Made by a program: the position numbers and the translations under genes
Notes under the pieces: generated by a model
Seen by the model: the letters and a program-made list of their open reading frames with translations, nothing else
Told to the model about the DNA's origin: nothing
Databases searched by the model: none
Source: JACPGQ01 sp039798685
GTDB lineage: Bacteria; Patescibacteriota; Microgenomatia; Levybacterales; UBA12049
DNA: 15,873 nt
Assembly: GCA_039798685.1 (NCBI GenBank)
Contig: JBDKFM010000034.1
Span: forward strand, 1 to 15,873
Direction: 5' to 3'
Part shown: positions 1 to 6,290 of the stretch, piece after piece
Numbering within the stretch: the stretch's first letter is position 1
Layout: every line of letters starts with the position of its first letter

Positions 1-486
1 AAAAAATTCAAGGCGGATATCTCAAGAATCGTGTTGCAGTCAAAGCATGAGGGGGAAGTAGAGCTTCTACTTATTAAACCGCGGACGTATATGAATAACT
101 CGGGGCTTACTATCTCGCTGCTAGCGTCATTCTATAAAATTGAACCCTCGGATATCTGGATAGTAAACGATGAGCTCGATTTACCCCTTGGCAGCATGAA
201 AATCAGATTTGGCGGCGCAGCTGCTGGACACCGGGGTGTTGAATCGGTCATGGAGTCACTGGGAACTGACAAGTTTTGGCGTTTTCGTCTCGGAATTGGT
301 GAGAGTAGAAATCATGCAGAGATCGCAAAGCATAGAGTGACTGATGTTGATGAGTTCGTGCTTGGGAAATTCTCCCATGCAGAAGCGGGGAAAGTGCGTG
401 AGCTTATCAAACGGGGAGCAAAGGCAATTGAGACTGCTTTGGATGTCGGACTTGAGAAAGCAATGAACCAGTTTAACTCAAAATAG
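1..486 (+). CDS. pth: Peptidyl-tRNA hydrolase, 5'-truncated by window edge
   Basis: Releases tRNA from peptidyl-tRNA that drops off ribosomes (cytoplasm). The frame is open from base 1, so the gene starts before the window; the GTG at 31 is internal, because residues before it (KKFKADISRI) still align with the Pth fold. Visible landmarks are the MNNSG segment (Asn that contacts the tRNA 3' end in E. coli Pth), VNDELDLP (catalytic Asp partner), and FVLGKF near the C-terminus. The catalytic His lies upstream and is not seen. The normally glycine-rich GGGHGGHNG loop reads GGAAAGHRG, so the second Asn of the substrate groove is Arg here. About 160 residues are visible of a family that is usually 185-200 aa. 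No terminator follows; the next promoter starts about 37 bases after the stop. Confidence 0.95.
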   Translation, partial: KKFKADISRIVLQSKHEGEVELLLIKPRTYMNNSGLTISLLASFYKIEPSDIWIVNDELDLPLGSMKIRFGGAAAGHRGVESVMESLGTDKFWRFRLGIGESRNHAEIAKHRVTDVDEFVLGKFSHAEAGKVRELIKRGAKAIETALDVGLEKAMNQFNSK

Positions 487-522
487 TCGATAAAGCCTTA
501 GGACGGAAGGCAGGAGATAGGC

Positions 523-528
523 TATAAT
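523..528 (+). promoter_or_regulatory. -10 box (TATAAT) giving a leaderless transcript
   Basis: A perfect TATAAT ends six bases before the ATG at 535, so the expected +1 falls on the start codon itself. No convincing -35 hexamer and no Shine-Dalgarno sequence are visible. It drives the three-gene unit 535-1519. Confidence 0.7.
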
Positions 529-534
529 AGGCTC

Positions 535-837
535 ATGCAGTCGATTAAGCAGGTTCTGACTAAGTTTAATCCCCAAAACGATAAATATATCTCGCGTGAG
601 TTTCAGCTCTTTGGTATTAAGCTTGCAGAAGATCTTGATGACTATAAACATAAAAGTCTCTACATCAAGCTCTCAAAAACCGTCCACCGTTCGATTCTTG
701 AAAAAGCGCTTTCTTTTGCAGTAGATAGTACCGCGAAAAACAAAGGAGCACTTTTTATGTGGAAATTAAAAGAGCTTCGATCCGGGTCAAAAAAATCAGC
801 TGAAAAAACCCAACTGAAAATTGTTGGCGTTGAGTAA
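535..837 (+). CDS. Conserved small protein of unknown function (100 aa)
   Basis: Function not recognised. It is a small soluble basic protein with no signal peptide or membrane segment. A central block (LAEDLDDYKHKSLYIKLSK) and a later block (KGALFMWKLKEL) look like conserved cores, and from memory a similar LAE-L-D-KSLYIKLAK / LFMWKLK pattern recurs in small uncharacterised Patescibacteria proteins; this could not be checked. The last 20 residues are Lys/Ser-rich and probably disordered. The start ATG is fixed by the TATAAT seven bases upstream. It is first in a tight unit with the alkyltransferase-like gene (8-base gap) and acylphosphatase (overlapping), so it may be co-expressed with DNA-alkylation damage sensing, though that says little about its own role. 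Confidence 0.8.
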   Translation: MQSIKQVLTKFNPQNDKYISREFQLFGIKLAEDLDDYKHKSLYIKLSKTVHRSILEKALSFAVDSTAKNKGALFMWKLKELRSGSKKSAEKTQLKIVGVE

Positions 838-845
838 CCGAGTAG

Positions 846-1244
846 ATGGAAGATAAATCCGAATTTAAAAAGAGAGTTATTGCACTTATCCGCCTTATTC
901 CCCATGCGAGAGTAGCCAGTTACGGGCAGATCGCACTCTATGCAGGTTTGCCCCGTGCTGCGAGAGAGGTCGGTGGAATTCTCAAAGAGTCGCAGGAGGA
1001 CCTTCCGTGGTGGAGGGTTTTGAATAATGCCGGAAGAATTAGTATCGAGGGAAATTGGAATGCTGATAAGCCACTCCAGAGTAAGCTCTTGCAAGCAGAA
1101 GGTGTTGAGGTGAGTGAGGATTTTACTTTGGATATTGAGAAATATAGATGGAGAATGTCAGAGAGGGAGATCCGCATGCTCCAGTTGCCTGAGGAGTATA
1201 TTGCGAAGATAATAGCAAAATATTCACAACTTTCATTGTTATGA
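846..1244 (+). CDS. Alkyltransferase-like protein (ATL), MGMT-family DNA-binding protein without catalytic Cys
   Basis: 132 aa, essentially only the DNA-binding domain of O6-alkylguanine-DNA alkyltransferase. The helix-turn-helix region (RVASYGQIALYAG), the arginine-finger helix (AAREVGGIL, Arg about 40) and the active-site loop are clear, but the loop reads PWWRV (residues 54-58) where repair enzymes have PCHRV. The acceptor Cys is therefore Trp, as in ATL proteins, which bind and flip O6-alkylguanine and hand the lesion to nucleotide excision repair rather than repairing it. That role is known for the family; for this protein it is inferred. Its 3' end overlaps the next gene by ATGA (1241-1244), indicating translational coupling. 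The ~30 residues after the core (SEREIRMLQLPEEYI) form an extra helical tail. Confidence 0.9.
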   Translation: MEDKSEFKKRVIALIRLIPHARVASYGQIALYAGLPRAAREVGGILKESQEDLPWWRVLNNAGRISIEGNWNADKPLQSKLLQAEGVEVSEDFTLDIEKYRWRMSEREIRMLQLPEEYIAKIIAKYSQLSLL

Positions 1245-1519
1245 CGCAAACGCATTTATTTATAGGCGGATATGTGCACAGTGTTGGTTTTCGTCGTTTT
1301 GTGCAAAAGGAGGCAAAAAAGCTTGGGCTTACAGGTTGGGTGAGAAATTTGTCAGACAGACGAGTGGAGGTAGTAGCGCAAGGCTCAAAGGAGGCACTTG
1401 AACAATTGATTCTGCTTTGCAGAAGCGGTCCGTTTATGGCAGAGGTCAAAGGAGTGAGTGTGGCAGTTGAAGAAGGTGATGAAGTGTTTACTAAATTTGA
1501 GATTCGTGAGACAGCCTAG
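1241..1519 (+). CDS. acyP: Acylphosphatase
   Basis: 92 aa, the normal acylphosphatase length. Hydrolyses acyl phosphates such as carbamoyl or acetyl phosphate in the cytoplasm. The signature loop is present as GGYVHSVGFRRF (phosphate-binding loop with Arg18) and the second signature as GWVRNLSDRRVEV (Asn36, which positions the nucleophilic water). Start ATG overlaps the stop of the ATL gene. Its stop lies one base from the stop of the convergent yibE/F-like gene, and no terminator hairpin is visible between them, so transcripts from the two strands probably run into each other. Confidence 0.95.
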   Translation: MTQTHLFIGGYVHSVGFRRFVQKEAKKLGLTGWVRNLSDRRVEVVAQGSKEALEQLILLCRSGPFMAEVKGVSVAVEEGDEVFTKFEIRETA

Positions 1520-1520
1520 G

Positions 1521-2606
1521 TTATTTAATTTTCAGTGAATACTTCGCGAAAAATGCCGCGAGCACTGTAGTAATAGGAACGGCAAGAATAAGCCCTATGC
1601 TTCCTGCCAGCGTGCGGGCAATCTCCTCAACAACCATCTCATTATTGAGTATGACCCAGGCGGGCTGGTGTAATGGATTAAGAACGAAGAAAATAAAGAG
1701 GGGGAGTGAGGCGCCAGCGTACGCAAGCACCAAAGTATTGACAAGAGACGTGATATGTTCTTTCCCTACACTAAACCCGCGTCTGATGAGCTCTCTTGAC
1801 TGTAATTTGGTATTTGCCTCAGCGAGTGTGAAAATTGTTGCAGCCTGCGTCGTCGTCGTGTCATCAAGAACGCCAAGAGTACCGATGATGATACCTCCTA
1901 AGAGAAGGCCTTTCAGATTTATTGCCTGTTCGCCGAATTGCAGCATGTACGCGTCTTCATTTCCGCCACCTGTCAGTCTCAGAAGATGCACGAAAAGTAG
2001 TGCGAGAAATCCTGTTATCACTAAGGAAAGAAATGTGCTTGCGATAGCGATTGTTGTCCGCTGGGAGAATCCATGTGCGAGATAGATCGTGGTGACCATG
2101 ATCACGAGAGATCCGACAATACTAATAAAGAGCGGATCCTGCCCGTTGAGGATCTGGGGGACGATGAAGAGAAGAATGACTGACAAGCTTATAGCAAGAC
2201 CAAGTATGGAGCCCACTCCTCTCATTCCTGCGACAATAAGGACAAGAATTATAAAGCTTATAGCAATATAGATAATATTCGTAAATCGGAAACGATCGTA
2301 GATACCATAGGTTATTTCTTTGCCTGTTTGCTTGATAACAACGACGTGATCTCCTTTTTGCAGTGCCCGCACGTTTTTTGAGACTTGAGGGAATGAATAG
2401 CTTGTTGAGACTGTCTTACCCTTTTGCGGACCTTCCAGGAGAGTTACCGTGAGCGACTGTGTGATTGCCTGAGTTGTTTTCTCAGTCTTTTCAGCAGTGA
2501 TTTTTTCAACAGATCCTTTGTAGTAGTCTGACTGTTGACTTTGTGCGTGTGCGATAGTGGGGAAGAAGAATGTGAATAGGAGAAACAATAGAACTATTCT
2601 TTTCAT
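1521..2606 (-). CDS. YibE/F-family integral membrane protein
   Basis: 361 aa. A cleavable-looking signal peptide (MKRIVLLFLLFTFFFPTIAHA) is followed by an extracytoplasmic domain of about 100 residues (residues ~22-115) of the YibE type, then about eight hydrophobic helices. The conserved YibE/F stretch GGIIIGTLGVLDDTTTTQAA (about two thirds along) and the following ELIRRGFSVGKEHI are diagnostic. The substrate is unknown for the family. I start at ATG 2606 rather than nine codons upstream because the extended -10 box places +1 at about 2607 and because the signal peptide starts cleanly there. It is divergent from the Fur-family gene, and the palindrome at 2634-2650 lies just upstream of its -10, so it may belong to the same metal regulon (inference). 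Confidence 0.9.
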   Translation of the reverse strand: MKRIVLLFLLFTFFFPTIAHAQSQQSDYYKGSVEKITAEKTEKTTQAITQSLTVTLLEGPQKGKTVSTSYSFPQVSKNVRALQKGDHVVVIKQTGKEITYGIYDRFRFTNIIYIAISFIILVLIVAGMRGVGSILGLAISLSVILLFIVPQILNGQDPLFISIVGSLVIMVTTIYLAHGFSQRTTIAIASTFLSLVITGFLALLFVHLLRLTGGGNEDAYMLQFGEQAINLKGLLLGGIIIGTLGVLDDTTTTQAATIFTLAEANTKLQSRELIRRGFSVGKEHITSLVNTLVLAYAGASLPLFIFFVLNPLHQPAWVILNNEMVVEEIARTLAGSIGLILAVPITTVLAAFFAKYSLKIK

Positions 2607-2613
2607 GAGAAAT

Positions 2614-2622
2614 AGTATAGCA
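2614..2622 (-). promoter_or_regulatory. Extended -10 promoter of the yibE/F-like gene
   Basis: Read on the minus strand it is TGC-TATACT, ending seven bases before the ATG at 2606. Expected +1 is about 2607, so the mRNA would have essentially no leader. The -35 position overlaps the palindromic operator 2634-2650. Confidence 0.7.
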
Positions 2623-2626
2623 TTAC

Positions 2627-2655
2627 TTGACAAATGCGAATCATTCGCATATACT
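2627..2655 (+). promoter_or_regulatory. Sigma70-type promoter of the fur-ZIP operon
   Basis: TTGACA (2627-2632), a 17-base spacer, and TATACT (2650-2655): the best promoter match in the window. Expected +1 is about 2662, giving a leader of ~95 bases, unlike most other genes here. The operator 2634-2650 fills the spacer. Confidence 0.85.
2634..2650 (+). promoter_or_regulatory. Palindromic operator, probable Fur-family box
   Basis: A perfect inverted repeat ATGCGAAT-C-ATTCGCAT. Its core TGCGAAT-C-ATTCGCA has the 7-1-7 layout of Fur, Zur and PerR boxes. It lies between the -35 and -10 of the fur gene, where bound repressor would block polymerase, and it also covers the -35 zone of the divergent yibE/F promoter. 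Autoregulation is inferred from position and symmetry. Confidence 0.8.
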
Positions 2656-2660
2656 AATGC

Positions 2661-2756
2661 AAGTTAGTCGCAACAGACTAGCTGCGTGTGAAGCGTCTCT
2701 CTTTGTTTGAACTTGGAATCCTCCTGGGTCCTATGAGGAACCCAGGAGGAAATAGT
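2661..2756 (+). promoter_or_regulatory. Structured fur leader with hairpin that hides the ribosome-binding site
   Basis: Two hairpins can form. The first, at the transcript 5' end, pairs 2662-2669 with 2676-2683 (8 pairs, one G-U). The second pairs TCCTCCTGGGT (2719-2729) with ACCCAGGAGGA (2740-2750): 11 uninterrupted pairs with a 10-base loop. The strong Shine-Dalgarno AGGAGG (2744-2749), seven bases before ATG 2757, lies wholly in the second stem. The ribosome could load only if this hairpin opens, suggesting control of translation by temperature, a bound factor or upstream translation. A GTG at 2688 and an ATG at 2733 are in frame with fur and unblocked by stops. Confidence 0.75.
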
Positions 2757-3167
2757 ATGACAATATTTGATCAAATATTGCAGTCATCACAGTTAAAGGT
2801 GACTGCTGCACGAAAAACCTCGCTGCATTTTTTGGAAAAAGAAGGAAGGCCTGTTGATGTTGAAGAGATACTTGAACATCTGAGACAGCATCATCTTGAG
2901 ACTGATCGTGCAACGGTGTATCGTATGATTGAAAGCTTCCTTGAGAAGGGGATAATCAATAGATTTGAGTTCGGAGAGGGAAAGTTTCGATATGAACTTG
3001 CAGGATCTGACCATCACCATCTCATCTGTGAAGAATGCGGTCGCATTGAAGATATTTCTGATTGCGGGATTGAACAATGGGAGAAGGTCATAAAAAAAAG
3101 AAAGGGATTCCTGATAAAGCGCCATGCGCTTGAGTTTTTCGGGATTTGTAAATCATGCCAACATTAA
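2757..3167 (+). CDS. Fur-family metal-responsive repressor (Fur/Zur-like)
   Basis: 136 aa, normal for Fur-family repressors. N-terminal winged-helix domain contains the recognition helix segment RATVYRMIESF (51-61). The C-terminal half has the sensory histidine cluster DHHHLICEECG (85-95) and two CxxC pairs, C91/C94 and C131/C134, that form the structural zinc site. The start at 2757 is chosen for its ideal Shine-Dalgarno and because the protein then starts where family members start; in-frame GTG 2688 would add 23 unusual residues. It overlaps the ZIP transporter gene by 13 bases, so repressor and carrier are translated from one mRNA. That pairing favours a zinc sensor (Zur-like), but iron or manganese cannot be excluded from sequence. 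Confidence 0.93.
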   Translation: MTIFDQILQSSQLKVTAARKTSLHFLEKEGRPVDVEEILEHLRQHHLETDRATVYRMIESFLEKGIINRFEFGEGKFRYELAGSDHHHLICEECGRIEDISDCGIEQWEKVIKKRKGFLIKRHALEFFGICKSCQH

Positions 3168-3928
3168 TTGAGATTATTCTTGCAACATTACTCGCAAGTG
3201 TCGGTTCTTTGATCGGAGGCTTAATACTTCTTTCGCGGAGAAAACTAGCTGAGAGCGTGGCGCATATCCTCACCTCGTTTGCCGCAGGAGCTTTATTGGC
3301 GACAGCGCTTTTTGATTTATTGCCTGAGGCGCTTGAGCATGCAGAGGAGATGGAGAGTGGTGCAAATATTTTTCTCTGGGTGGTAATAGGTGTTCTTTCA
3401 TTTTATCTTCTTGAGCGGGGAGTGCATTGGTTTCATTTTCATAGATCGAAAGCACAAAATGTCATGCATAAACGGCCGACAATTGCCCTGATAATGTTTG
3501 GTGATAGTATGCACAATTTTATAGATGGTGTTGCGATTGCCATTACGTTTTTAGTGAATCCCTCAGTTGGCATCCTGACAACACTTGCTATCGCAGCACA
3601 TGAAATTCCGCAGGAGATAGGGGATTTTGCTGTCATGTTGCATGAAGGGTTGAGTCGAAAGAAAGTATTGTTATTTAACATAGGCAGCGCACTTCTTGCA
3701 CTTCTCGGAGCGGTACTCGCGTATACAATCGGACAACGAATTGAGGCGATACTGCCATATGCACTATCGCTGACAACGGGGTTTTTCCTCTACATTGCGC
3801 TTGCGAGTCTTATCCCTGAGATTCATCATGAAGAAAAGAGAGGATATGCATTTTGGGAATCATTCTCACTTGTTCTTGGAGTGGTAGTCGTATGGGGAGC
3901 AATTACTCTTCTTGAACACAGTCACTAA
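3155..3928 (+). CDS. ZIP-family divalent metal transporter
   Basis: 257 aa with about eight hydrophobic helices in the cytoplasmic membrane. The binuclear metal site is clear: HNFIDG in helix 4 (H120, N121, D124) and HEIPQE in helix 5 (H149, E150, E154), the latter followed by IGDFA as in the GufA/LIV-1 branch. The loop between helices 3 and 4 is short, with a few His residues (HWFHFH). Family members move Zn2+, Fe2+ or Mn2+ into the cytoplasm. Start ATG lies inside the end of the fur gene with no ribosome-binding site of its own, so translation is probably coupled. Its stop codon overlaps the stop of the convergent DsbA-like gene. Confidence 0.95.
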   Translation: MPTLIEIILATLLASVGSLIGGLILLSRRKLAESVAHILTSFAAGALLATALFDLLPEALEHAEEMESGANIFLWVVIGVLSFYLLERGVHWFHFHRSKAQNVMHKRPTIALIMFGDSMHNFIDGVAIAITFLVNPSVGILTTLAIAAHEIPQEIGDFAVMLHEGLSRKKVLLFNIGSALLALLGAVLAYTIGQRIEAILPYALSLTTGFFLYIALASLIPEIHHEEKRGYAFWESFSLVLGVVVVWGAITLLEHSH

Positions 3929-4731
3929 GAAGTCTGCTCGTTATAAATTTTGTCATGCATCTCCCAGAATTTCCCTTGCTCATTGGCACACTCGGCTGCA
4001 TGAGCAAACGGCATTGCCATAGGATGTAGTTGTGTCAGGGGGAGGTGTCTGAAGTAGAACTTTACTTTACCGGTATCGATATATTCCTTTTTGATCTGTG
4101 GGAAGGTTTCTGTAAAAAATCGTAGGCAGAATGGGCATTGTAGATCGCTGAACTCAACCATCGTGAGGGGTGCATCATCTTTTCCAAGCATCGGTAATCC
4201 ACCGAGCTCAACAGTAATTTTTTCACCCTCTACATTCTCTCCTGCGAGAAGTGCATCAAATGTTTTTTTGAACTGTTCAAATGGTACTGCGCCTATAATT
4301 TGTGTGCCGTTGACATAAAAAGTCGGGGTTGCTTCAGCACTTGCGCTGATTGCATCACTGACATCTTTGCTGATGCGGTCTTTGTATTTTTCATCAGCGA
4401 TGCATTGATTGAATTTATTACTGTCAAGGCGCAGGTCTTTCGCCCACTGTCTGACTGTATCCATGGTAATTTCACCCTGAGTCTCCCCGGCAGCTTTCTG
4501 CGTGGTTGTTGTTGTACCCTTTTCAAGGTACTGTAATTTGGTAGTTGTCATGCCGAGGAGGAAAGCGAAGAGAAGGAGAAGAATTACCCAGAGAGGGGAG
4601 AGTGGGGAATCCTGAAAGCGGAGCTTTGGAAGTCTGATCTCAAGATATTCACTACTTTTTTTTGTGGAGGCTATAGACTCAGATGGTGTCTCTGAGTGTA
4701 ACTTTTTGGTTGGTTTTACAGCGCGGGGCAT
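3925..4731 (-). CDS. Membrane-anchored DsbA-family thiol protein, circularly permuted
   Basis: 268 aa. Residues 1-46 are a Lys/Ser-rich cytoplasmic tail, 47-62 a membrane helix, 63-86 a Thr-rich linker. In usual DsbA/DsbC-like proteins the CxxC half comes first and the cis-proline half last. Here the order is reversed: residues ~87-163 hold the C-terminal half (TVRQWAKDL, F-NQC helix, cis-Pro loop TPTFYVNG at 135-142, GAVPFEQF), then a linker, then the N-terminal half (GKDDAPLTMVEFSD, CPFC at 199-202, FRHLPL, AAECANEQGKFWEMHD), ending at the point where the other half would normally follow. All expected pieces are present once, in one uninterrupted frame, so the protein may fold as an intact thioredoxin-type oxidoreductase outside the membrane. 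ATG 4731 is chosen because +1 falls at about 4736. The stop overlaps the ZIP gene end. Confidence 0.85.
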   Translation of the reverse strand: MPRAVKPTKKLHSETPSESIASTKKSSEYLEIRLPKLRFQDSPLSPLWVILLLLFAFLLGMTTTKLQYLEKGTTTTTQKAAGETQGEITMDTVRQWAKDLRLDSNKFNQCIADEKYKDRISKDVSDAISASAEATPTFYVNGTQIIGAVPFEQFKKTFDALLAGENVEGEKITVELGGLPMLGKDDAPLTMVEFSDLQCPFCLRFFTETFPQIKKEYIDTGKVKFYFRHLPLTQLHPMAMPFAHAAECANEQGKFWEMHDKIYNEQTS

Positions 4732-4742
4732 GAGTAGCACCC

Positions 4743-4771
4743 ATTGTATTGTTGTCGGAAAAAAATGTCAA
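4743..4771 (-). promoter_or_regulatory. Sigma70-type promoter of the DsbA-like gene
   Basis: On the minus strand: TTGACA (4771-4766), 17 bases, TACAAT (4748-4743). Expected +1 is about 4736, giving a leader of about five bases before ATG 4731 and ruling out the GTG at 4740. It sits between the two minus-strand genes, so the DsbA-like gene has its own promoter. Confidence 0.82.
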
Positions 4772-4776
4772 CAGGA

Positions 4777-5424
4777 CTAGCTGGATGTCGTGCTGAAAAG
4801 CGGACGAAGTTTCTGCGATTCATAGATCACGGCGTGTTTCTCAGATGTCGGTTTATTCCAGACGAGTGGTGAGAGGTGGTTTTTTGATTCCTCAAGCTTG
4901 TCTCCGAGGAAAAATCCTATTCGTCGTGGGTCATGAATATGCGCGATGGTAAAAGATTCCTGATGGGTTGGGCGGTCGAAAGTGAGAGTAATATCTCCCA
5001 TATTGAGAAGCGTGTCGAGAATTCCTTCGGTTTTGATATCGATCTCGGTACAGCGTACCTGGTCAAGCAGAATATCATTAATTGTATAGAACAGTAGGGG
5101 AAAACCTCTAATCTCAATCATTTTCCGACTCGTCACAATATAGTAATGTGAGCGCCAGAGGAGCACATGACCCGCAAAAAGCAGAGATGCTGTTACCCAT
5201 ATTGCCAAGAGTAATGCGAAGAAATGCAGAGAGTGTATGAATCCGTATAATGCAGCCAGAAATGAGAGGGCTGAGAGCATGAGCGCAAGAGTGACTATGA
5301 AAAGTCCCGGGAGGAGGAGTGTGTACGGGTGCATCCGTGTCGCAAGAAAAAGATGCTCATTTGGCTGTGAGGCATAGTGTTCATAGAGTGGTGTGGGGAG
5401 TTCGACCCCTTTTCGAATTTTCAT
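4777..5424 (-). CDS. PH-domain (YdbS/bPH2-like) membrane protein
   Basis: 215 aa. Two adjacent membrane helices (about residues 35-60 and 66-90) are followed by a bacterial PH-like domain beginning HYYIVTSRKMIEIRGF and continuing LDQVRCTEIDIKTEGILDTL with the typical NMGDITL strand. These features match the YdbS/bPH2 class, whose members sit in the cytoplasmic membrane with the PH domain in the cytosol; the function is not established. A ~45-residue polar C-terminal tail follows. Start ATG 5424 has a proper Shine-Dalgarno (AAGGAG, seven bases away), one of only two clear ones in the window. It is divergent from the Crp/Fnr-family gene. Confidence 0.85.
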   Translation of the reverse strand: MKIRKGVELPTPLYEHYASQPNEHLFLATRMHPYTLLLPGLFIVTLALMLSALSFLAALYGFIHSLHFFALLLAIWVTASLLFAGHVLLWRSHYYIVTSRKMIEIRGFPLLFYTINDILLDQVRCTEIDIKTEGILDTLLNMGDITLTFDRPTHQESFTIAHIHDPRRIGFFLGDKLEESKNHLSPLVWNKPTSEKHAVIYESQKLRPLFSTTSS

Positions 5425-5430
5425 AAGATT

Positions 5431-5445
5431 CTCCTTTTATTTGTA
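5431..5445 (-). promoter_or_regulatory. Shine-Dalgarno and possible -10 box of the PH-domain gene
   Basis: Minus strand AAGGAG ends seven bases before ATG 5424. A TACAAA hexamer at 5445-5440 is a possible -10, but no good -35 accompanies it, so the promoter is weakly supported while the ribosome-binding site is clear. Confidence 0.5.
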
Positions 5446-5550
5446 GTGTGTGGGCGCGTTGTTGCATCTTTACGCTACTGTACAAGAGAGAGAAGTGAGT
5501 TGCAGTAATCGAGCTGGCGTAGGCGATGTAATCCTTCTTACGAAAAGAAT

Positions 5551-5559
5551 TGCTATAAT
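5551..5559 (+). promoter_or_regulatory. Extended -10 promoter of the Crp/Fnr-family gene
   Basis: TGC-TATAAT, with +1 expected at 5566-5567, the first base of ATG 5567. This makes the mRNA leaderless and excludes the upstream in-frame starts at 5450 and 5558. No clear -35. Confidence 0.78.
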
Positions 5560-5566
5560 GTCGCAA

Positions 5567-6220
5567 ATGGATAACAGTCAGCAGGCGTTTGAAGCATTTT
5601 TTGATGCATCACGTTCTCTTTTCTACAAGAAAGGTGAGGTTATTATCCGCCCAGGTGACGTGCCGCAGGGTGTCTACCTTCTTCGCAAGGGGTTTGTGCG
5701 TTTTTATTCTGTCTCAAAAGATGGGGAAGAGTTGACCCTGCTTATTTTTAAACCTGGGGATTTTTTCCCTGTACGATTCGCGATAACCGATCAGGAAATC
5801 ACATACTACTACGAGTCAATGACAGCTGTTGAGGTAAAACGCGCAACGACACTCTCATTCAGAGAATTTTTAAAAGGAAATCCGGAAGTCCTCCTCACAA
5901 TTACAGGATCGATTCTTATACGCCTGCGGACTGTGTATGAGCGTATGGAGTACTTAGTGTATGGGAGTGCATATGAGAAAGTGGCTTCGATCCTCTATGT
6001 TTTCGCGAAAGAATACGGAGAAACTGTGCCGGAGGGAGTGATGATCGGTGTTCCGCTCACGCATCGGGATATCGCATCGGTGATTGGGATGACGAGGGAG
6101 ACAGTGAGTGTTGAGATGGGAAGGTTATTTGAGAAGAATTTAATCACACATAAAGGAAAGTGTGTCGTTGTGTGCAATCCGGAAAAACTAAGAAAAGAGT
6201 CTCTTCTGATTACTCCGTAA
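5567..6220 (+). CDS. Crp/Fnr-family transcriptional regulator
   Basis: 217 aa, normal for the family. Residues ~10-110 form the cyclic-nucleotide-binding-type beta roll (GDVPQGVYLLRKGFVRFY, LLIFKPGDFFP); a dimer helix follows (ILIRLRTVYERMEYLV), then a winged helix-turn-helix (~164-190: LTHRDIASVIGMTRETVSVEMGRL). The cAMP-contact motif with Arg-Ser in the roll is absent and there is no N-terminal cysteine cluster for an iron-sulfur centre, so neither cAMP nor FNR-type oxygen sensing is supported; the ligand is unknown. Start is set by the -10 box directly upstream. The gene stands between its own promoter and another promoter at 6271, so it appears to be a single-gene unit. Confidence 0.93.
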   Translation: MDNSQQAFEAFFDASRSLFYKKGEVIIRPGDVPQGVYLLRKGFVRFYSVSKDGEELTLLIFKPGDFFPVRFAITDQEITYYYESMTAVEVKRATTLSFREFLKGNPEVLLTITGSILIRLRTVYERMEYLVYGSAYEKVASILYVFAKEYGETVPEGVMIGVPLTHRDIASVIGMTRETVSVEMGRLFEKNLITHKGKCVVVCNPEKLRKESLLITP

Positions 6221-6269
6221 ATTGCATTATATTCAGATTTTTACCTCGTAAGCAGGGAAATCGTACACT

Positions 6270-6278
6270 TGCTATAAT
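6270..6278 (+). promoter_or_regulatory. Extended -10 promoter of the 529-aa membrane protein gene
   Basis: TGC-TATAAT (t6270 to t6278). Expected +1 is about 6285, leaving a leader of about six bases before ATG 6291. The ATG at 6279 overlaps the promoter and would lie upstream of +1. No -35 recognised. Confidence 0.72.
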
Positions 6279-6290
6279 ATGCATGTCTCT

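Noticed and set aside
2688..2756. N-terminal extension of the Fur-family protein from GTG 2688 or ATG 2733
   Set aside because: The extra residues do not resemble Fur proteins, and ATG 2757 has a perfect Shine-Dalgarno at the ideal distance. Kept only as a possible element of leader control.
3925..4731. DsbA-like gene read as a truncated pseudogene
   Set aside because: The CxxC half does stop early, but the missing half is present, intact and in frame at the N-terminal side, and no remnant of a second copy follows the stop (the ZIP gene begins there).
5450..5566. 39-residue N-terminal extension of the Crp/Fnr-family protein
   Set aside because: It would be encoded upstream of, and across, the extended -10 box whose +1 falls on ATG 5567.
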